From the NCBI RefSeq assembly GCF_012273895.1, contig NC_052110.1, positions 4,278,001-4,342,000 on the forward strand: DNA of 64,000 nucleotides. Reading direction: 5' to 3'. This document shows, in pieces, positions 58,213-64,000 of the stretch; the first letter of the stretch is position 1, and every line of letters begins with the position of its first letter. The position numbers and the translations under genes are program-made. The notes beneath the pieces were generated by a model. That model was given only the letters and a program-made list of their open reading frames with translations. It made no database searches and was not told the origin of the DNA. This stretch comes from Zerene cesonia. Taxonomy: Eukaryota > Arthropoda > Insecta > Lepidoptera > Pieridae.

Positions 58213-58400
58213 TTTAAAACTAATCTGAACTAATATTATAAAAAGGGAATGTTTTTGTTTTTGTGGGCATGCTTGTAATATCATCACACAAAAACTATTT
58301 ACGGTATACGATATCAAAAATTATTTCAGCATCAGAAAACTACATCAGCACTAAGTGATAAATCATCGTAAAAATCACGTGCGAAGACTGGCTTCTAGTG
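58213..58400 (+). mobile_element. Diverged Helitron-like repeat
   Basis: ACTAATATTATAAAAAGGGA at the left, TTTTGTGGGCATGCTTG, CACACAAAAACTATTTACGG, and CGAAGACTGGCTTCTAGTGT at the right. The ends match the family plan; the interior is unlike the other copies. Confidence 0.45.
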
Positions 58401-58468
58401 TAAAATATAATTGCAGAACATTGAACAAAATATAAAGGTTTGCTTTAGGAAAACAATCATATAAAATA

Positions 58469-58667
58469 CTAGCTGCCCCCCGCGGTTTTACCCGCGTAAG
58501 TCCGTATCGCGTAGGAATATCAGGATAAAAAGTTGCCTATATGTTATTCCAATTGTTCAGCTATCTACGTACCAAATTTCATTCCAATCGGTTTATTAGT
58601 TTTTGCGTGAAAGAGCAACAAACACACACACATCCTTGCAAACTTTCGCATTTATAATTTAGTAGGA
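58469..58667 (-). mobile_element. Helitron-like repeat of the TCCTACTAATATT family
   Basis: A reversed copy of 32418-32614: CTAGCTGCCCCCCGCGG, TATCGCGTAGGAATATCAGG, TGTTCAGCTATCTACG, AGAGCAACAAACACACACAC and TTTATAATTTAGTAGGA. It is 199 bp and well preserved. Confidence 0.78.
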
Positions 58668-58679
58668 TTAGTAGGACTT

Positions 58680-60090
58680 GAAAATGCACTATGATAAAAG
58701 GAATGCAAAAGTTTTCAACAGAAATCTAAAAGTGTTAAATACCTAGTTGTGTAACTACCTGACTCACTCCTACATATACAAATTATTATAAAGGATTGTT
58801 TTAATTAAAGCAGTTATTATCTCGGTGCAGTGTAACAAAGCCAAGTGCTTAAAAACTTAAGGAAGAATAATTTTATTTGGCCGGTTTATTTTAAAACTGC
58901 GCTCAAGCTTTTTGTTTGTTTGAACTTCACGTGAAAATATTATTTGGTTAAATTTTTTAGGCCGCATAGCGTTAATTTGCGTTTGTATTGTATTGTTTCA
59001 TTTTAATAATTATGTAAATGAAGTCAACGAGAGTTGAAGCACATATTTTCTACTATGACTGATAATGATGCGTAGTATATATATTGTGTGTGAACCTATG
59101 CAGATATAATTATTGTAAAAGTATGCAAAACACAAAACAAAAAAGTATGTACTCGTTATGAATAATAAAAACATTGAAGAGATTATAATGTCGTTTGTTT
59201 TTTATGTTTTTGCTAAAAAATAAAACTCTTTTAAAAAATTGGTGCTTCTGAACCCGCCTGAGTTGACCCGTAAAAACGGAGTATATAATATATATATATA
59301 ATATATATAATATATATATAATATATATAATATCGCTTTAATGATGAAGCTGGTGTGTATGAAATTTCGAAATCGATTCTCTAGGTTGAAAGCTTATTTA
59401 GAAGTTAAATTAATAAAAATATTGTTGCATTAGTATGTTAATTTACTTTGTAATATGGCTGTTTCCTTTACTATATGATACTTATTAAACAATTAGTCAT
59501 AAAACTATGTGCACGTATTTATTTCAATAAAATCTTTTTTATACGGCAAAATAGAATTGGTGTGGCAAAAATTTGCTAGTAATAGTAAAATTTAGTTTAA
59601 AAATTAGCTTATAAAATGATCAAAAGTATAATCTACATTACGTAGGTACTAACGACCCTAAAAGATTTATGGAACGTAAAATTTACAGATCAGATTTCGC
59701 AGTCAGTTTCTTATTTTATTGGTGACTGCAACCAACTGGGCTAATTGAGGAACTAGTTTCGCTTTGCGAATTTGAAAATATTCTTATTTGAATTTGATTT
59801 TCATGAAATTTAAATTAGTTCGAAGTTTTAATTGATTTTTGCATTTTTTATTTTAGCTAGTATATTCTGGTTTTTAGGCTTCTTTTTTAAATAATTCGAA
59901 AAAACATCACTAAAATAAATTACTTTGGTCTACAACTTATACTCAACGGATTTTATTTGCAAAGAGCTTGTAAAGCAGAATGATAGCGGCAATATTTACG
60001 TTTATGGCATTTCCGATGATTTTATGAAAAGGTATATTATGTGAATTGTTTCTCCCGCATTGTCAAAAGAAAGTCACTAGATAGTTTATC
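58680..60090. other. Non-coding stretch with TA-rich microsatellite
   Basis: No gene. A TA-type microsatellite with about 19-20 bp periodicity (units of TATAATATATATA) occupies 59282-59333. Confidence 0.45.
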
Positions 60091-60094
60091 ACTC

Positions 60095-60152
60095 AAAAAC
60101 TATTATATACCACCATGCACGATGTGGGCGAAACCGCGGAGCAGAATTAGTA
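60095..60152 (+). mobile_element. 3' end fragment of a Helitron-like repeat
   Basis: GCACGATGTGGGCGAAACCG followed by GCGGAGCAGAATTAGTATG, a degenerate copy of the common ACCGCGG-GCAG-CTAG-T terminus. Confidence 0.45.
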
Positions 60153-60287
60153 TGATATAAATACACTAGAATAAAAACGGGGAAATAAAATACGGGTCTC
60201 AAATGGTTTTAATTGTTGTCTAAGCTTACAAATCGTACAATAAATACACAAAATATAAAATATAATAATTTAGAATTGGTAACCACA

Positions 60288-60339
60288 ATCTATATAATAT
60301 AACTTCTTACGTTATCGTAAGAAGTTATATTATATAGAT
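60288..60339. repeat. Perfect 24-bp hairpin
   Basis: Arms 60288-60311 and 60316-60339 are exact complements (ATCTATATAATATAAC... / ...GTTATATTATATAGAT) around a TTAT loop. Confidence 0.88.
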
Positions 60340-60344
60340 ATATA

Positions 60345-61665
60345 CCTTTATATATACTATATACCTTGTGTATATTATTATAAAGCTGTAATAATATATT
60401 CTTCAGCATACATTGAATACTTATACATTATGGTGAGATTTCCGTATTGAAAGGGTGAAAAATAGACCCTTAAGCCTTAGCTGTCATCTCTCCGTCTCAC
60501 ACGGGGTAGGCTTATGGAACTATAGTGTATCAGTGTGACTTTTCTATATGTATATCTATCTATCTAGTTCCCTCCATGTATAGCGGAAAGACATATATCA
60601 TTATTTTCATTTTGCAAAATAAATGAATAATAAATGTATGTTTTATTTCAATCTACACAGTGGAACGCCATAAATGTGAGAATATTGAATTGTGGTTGTC
60701 ATGTTATACCAGTACCAAAAATTGTTAAAACCAAGTTATAATTGAAACGTAGGAAATTCCTTCTCGTGTTGATTTCATTTGGACAGTTCTATTTATTAAA
60801 CAAATGCACCGCATTCCTGAATATTTTATTAAACCGTAGAAGAGGACACAGCTGGTGCTAAAAGGATCCATGTGGGCAGGATTGCTTTATTTAATACGTT
60901 TCACATTATAGCCGTAAGCGGATTGTTATTTCCGAAGTTTTTAAGAAAAATCGCATTAAAAACGTTTGGTTCTATACGACAATTTTGTTGGAATGATGAA
61001 TTTTTTATACTCAATCACATTTATTTTCGTTCATTACTTTCATGTTAAACCTAACTAGGTATTTTACCAGTATTTACAGTATTGCATTCATTATTTTAAA
61101 TGTAAACCACAGACAACATAAACTAGATAGATAAGATAAGATGTTTTACATTATACAAAAATATAAGTGTAATTACATAAAACGTTAACCTGTTGACATA
61201 TATCCGCTTATTTCACATTTCCCACTTCGTTCCCACTACCCTGCATTCGAGCAATATTTGCACGGAAACAATGTCTGTTCCCTTTTCTTTTACAAATAAC
61301 GATTGTTGTCACGACTTGGCTAGATTGATGTTTTACGTCCCATTTTAATTATTTACATAAAGAATTTCTCATGTTTCTAACGTTGCCGAGGTTATAACGC
61401 AAATAAATAAAAGAGCTTAATTAACTACATATTTGCCCTATAGTTATTGGAAATCTTGGGCGAAATGTTACCTCATAAGTATATTTATTATAGATTTTTG
61501 TATTTACAACTTGGTCTCCTACTACGAGGTAACAAAAATGATTTCGTTCATGTCTTTACGATCCCAATATTACAGAGTTAAAAAATTAACGCGTAATTAC
61601 ATGAGAAGTTTTAATTATAATTATTGGTATTTTTGGGTGTATCCCTACACCATGATTTTTAAATG
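60345..61665. other. Non-coding stretch
   Basis: Contains a GC-richer fragment at 60470-60560 (CCGTCTCACACGGGGTAGGC), possibly repeat-derived. An 80-codon open frame at 61433-61675 is Tyr/Ile-rich and lacks coding support. Confidence 0.4.
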
Positions 61666-61669
61666 TAAA

Positions 61670-61905
61670 AAGTAAATCTGTCAGCCTGTCTGTGACCCCT
61701 TCACACGTTAACTATTGACCGGATTTAGGTGAATTTTCGAACAGAGATATATCATACCTTAAAAGATTATATTAAAGGCTATTTATTCTATGAGTAAATA
61801 AAACAATAAACTGAGGTGACTGAAATAGGGAAGGGAATATGGAGGTGCTTATACCACCACGCCGTAACGTCCAATGCACGCGAGCGAAGCCACGGGCGGA
61901 AAGCT
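61670..61905 (+). mobile_element. Helitron-like repeat abutting a second one
   Basis: It begins AAATCTGTCAGCCTGTCTG and CCCTTCACACGTTAACTATT, and ends CACGCGAGCGAAGCCACGGG and CGGAAAGCT, where the CTAG terminus should be. The next element starts at 61906, immediately after. Confidence 0.55.
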
Positions 61906-62054
61906 TCCTACTAATATCATTAACGTCAAAGTTTTTGACGCGAGTTAATCGTATATGTATGAAATTAGGCACAGTGATAGAATATAGTCTGGATTAGCAC
62001 AGAGGTTACTTCTTACCCGGGTACCCCACGAGTGACGCCGCGGGTTACACCTAG
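61906..62054 (+). mobile_element. Helitron-like repeat, third family, inserted at the end of another
   Basis: TCCTACTAATATCATTAACG to ACGCCGCGGGTTACACCTAG followed by T. It shares ATAGTCTGGATTAG and GTACCCCACGAGTGACG with 34985 and (reversed) 22490. About 149 bp. Confidence 0.65.
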
Positions 62055-62424
62055 TAGAACCATAAATTCTACCTGGCTACAACTATGTAGCATTATTAAT
62101 CATAGGAAATATTTAATTCGATCAGATCAAAGAATTCTTTAGCTTATCGGTTTAAAAAAGATCTTTATTAAACTGGCGTTTTACTACGCTTTACTGGTTG
62201 ACTCCTAAAAAGGGATCTTAGTTCAATTTGAATTTAACTCGAGTCTGTTAGAAAGGTGATTGGAATGATCGCTTTTTGTTTAATACGTTTATTGTGTTTG
62301 AAGCGTTTTATATTATGTAAAGATGAAGATATATATTTAATAAAATATAGGATCGATTGGCACTGAATTAACGATTGTTTCATACGTATGTTAAAATTGT
62401 CTTGGTGTATAAATCCTATCCTAT

Positions 62425-62545
62425 TCTACTAATATTATAAATGCGAAATTTGTGTGGATGTTTTTGTGTTTGTTGCTCTTTCACGCAAAAACTACTGAAC
62501 CGATTACAATGAAATTTGGTACGTAGGCAACTGGACAACTGGAAT
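62425..62545 (+). mobile_element. 5' half of a Helitron-like repeat (truncated)
   Basis: TCTACTAATATTATAAATGC, TTGTTGCTCTTTCACGCAAA, TGAACCGATTACAATGAAAT and GTACGTAGGCAACTGGACAA match 32418 closely, then similarity stops at GGAATGTA. Confidence 0.7.
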
Positions 62546-62585
62546 GTATAATCATAATCAATACATACATGTTATATCTCTTTTA

Positions 62586-62626
62586 AGGAAATGTCTAGTC
62601 TAATTGTATTAGACTAGACATTTCCT
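62586..62626. repeat. Perfect 19-bp hairpin
   Basis: Arms 62586-62604 (AGGAAATGTCTAGTCTAAT) and 62608-62626 are exact complements around a TGT loop. Confidence 0.88.
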
Positions 62627-63009
62627 AAGGCTGAAATACTTTACATAGTATGAAGCTGTTACCGCCTGGGGGCAAATGTTTTTCTTTTTCTTAAAATTAT
62701 AAGATTACTCTATCTGGCCTCTATGACACCCACAGAGAACTTGGCTTTTTAATGGAAAAGAAATTTAAAAAATCGGTTCACTTAATCCAGAGATTATCCA
62801 TTGCAACCTCACAACCCCACAGATTCACTATATACTTACAGATTGATTTACTACTTATAAATATTAGTATGGAGCACAGATAATATTATACTAAACTAGG
62901 TGTTATATTATCTGTAGTATCTAGATTAATAAAATATATCTAATCATAATATAATTAACAGCATAATTATGAATAATTCGATTTATTTTAAATGAAATTA
63001 TTTTGGTAA

Positions 63010-63171
63010 TTAAAGACTTTTAAATGGATTTTAAACGTGATTTATTCATTATATTATTAACTCGACGTTTTGAACAATTTACAGCGAGCGTGGTCACGGG
63101 AAGACAGTTCCGTTTAAAAGTCTTTAATTTCTAAATGTATTATACTCGCGTAAAATCAAACATAAGAAAAT
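63010..63171. repeat. Repeat related to the fold-back at 39439-39586
   Basis: TGGATTTTAAACGTGATTTA, TTCATTATATTATTAACTC, CGAGCGTGGTCACGGGAAG, then TTTCTAAATGTATTATACTCG and CGTAAAATCAAACA. The outer segments match the 39-kb copy; here the middle is a GACGTTTTGAACAATTTACA / GTGGTCACGG block instead of the right arm. Confidence 0.65.
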
Positions 63172-63179
63172 ACTAAATT

Positions 63180-63715
63180 ATTTTGGTTAAAAACATATTC
63201 CTCTCTTTGAAAACATCTCAGAAAATAAGTGTCTTAATAAAGTTTCACGGTGACATAAATGTGTATTTCGTTCCCAACTCAAGACAAAGTAATTACTCTC
63301 AAGATATTGTGAGTCAGATAATGCGAGTACATTTCTGAGTTTGAACTTTATGATATTATATTTATTTGCAATTTTATACCGTCAGTAGTATGACGTTTAT
63401 TTTTTTGGATTTGTATTAGTAGGCGAACCAAATATCTTTTACTAACGAACTTCTACTATATATAATAGCGTATTATTGTGACAAATATATGTATGGATAC
63501 CTATTTTAGGATGAATTACTGTATTATGTTAGAAACTTAAAAAATGTATATACAATCTATCTTTCCTTGATAGCAAATGTAACTAAATTTTATTTATTAT
63601 TGTTACTGCTATCAAGCAATTGAGTGATGGGAGTGATTTTCATATTTCTATATTTATGTAAATATAATCTTATTAAATTACGTTAACAGTTTTTGTAAAC
63701 AAATACCAAAGTATA
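63180..63715. other. Non-coding, nothing recognised
   Basis: AT-rich sequence between the last repeat and the candidate first exon. Confidence 0.35.
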
Positions 63716-63720
63716 CTCAC

Positions 63721-63880
63721 TTGCGCTCTTGTCCCCGGATCTTAAATTTCAGACCTCGAAACTTTATTATAAAATAACCGAAAAATCACTAGACTAAAAC
63801 ACGGTCATTTTTGGCAAATTACGTATTTTCCACAGATATGCGACACACGTCTTATCCCAGTGAAATCTTGGCATCTACTG
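63721..63880 (-). promoter_or_regulatory. Candidate non-coding first exon of the EF-hand gene
   Basis: On the minus strand a strong donor (GCGCAA|GTGAGTATAC) follows sequence that is less AT-rich than its flanks (GATCCGGGGACAAGAGCG). There is no ATG-led frame reaching the donor, so it would be 5' UTR. It could belong to the EF-hand gene, whose start lies upstream of 38189, but linkage over 25 kb is inference. The exon start is unknown; 63880 is a placeholder. Confidence 0.3.
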
Positions 63881-64000
63881 GGTTCTACTGGTGTCAAACA
63901 TGCATTTGCCTAGTAACTGAAAAGCTCATGTAGTCTTTTCCAACAGAAAACAGCTTTGCGGTTATTATTCTAAGACTGCAGTTCGTGCATTAAGATACAT

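Overview
The window is nuclear DNA of a lepidopteran (moth or butterfly). It is AT-rich, with short exons, GT-AG introns and several 150-220 bp dispersed repeats that begin TCTACTA/TCCTACTAATATT and end CTAG-T (Helitron-like). An annexin gene has three tandem alternative last exons, the layout known for silkworm annexin IX (B9). All coordinates, splice sites and reading frames were worked out by eye. No alignment, gene finder or transcript data were available.

Layout. Positions 1-604 hold the last one or two exons of an unidentified + strand gene. It converges on annexin B9 (- strand, coding 10080 to 808, 323 aa per isoform, three 51-nt alternative last exons). A repeat-bearing gap of about 2.7 kb follows. 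Next is ABCE1 (- strand, 18523 to 13266, 11 coding exons, 608 aa), an essential Fe-S/ABC ribosome-recycling ATPase. Its last intron uses a GC donor, and its seventh intron contains an unexplained exon with its own ATG. Head-to-head with ABCE1 is a CutC-family gene (+ strand, 19843-22072, 3 coding exons, 241 aa). 

From about 22.86 kb upward the window belongs to a large - strand gene for an EF-hand, sarcoplasmic-calcium-binding-protein-like protein. Seven coding exons were assembled (38189 to 23555, 413 aa, 5' end open), plus an eighth, phase-compatible exon at 35985-36052 that cannot be used together with the 38-kb exon. Two small unrecognised - strand genes are nested in its 28.1-31.5 kb intron: a two-exon 66-aa gene and an intronless lysine-rich 85-aa gene, each with a poly(A) signal. 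From 38.2 kb to the end there is no convincing protein-coding gene. This stretch is probably 5' intron of the EF-hand gene; a possible non-coding first exon ends at 63721. It carries Helitron-like repeats, a tRNA-Ser-derived SINE-like unit, fold-back repeats, perfect hairpins, and a pair of related non-repeat-like blocks (44.1 and 56.2 kb) sharing an ordered set of motifs.

The genes are functionally unrelated housekeeping or signalling genes, not a pathway cluster. The observations most worth testing are the internal ABCE1 exon, the mutually exclusive 5' exons of the EF-hand gene, the two nested small genes, and the paired 44.1/56.2 kb blocks.
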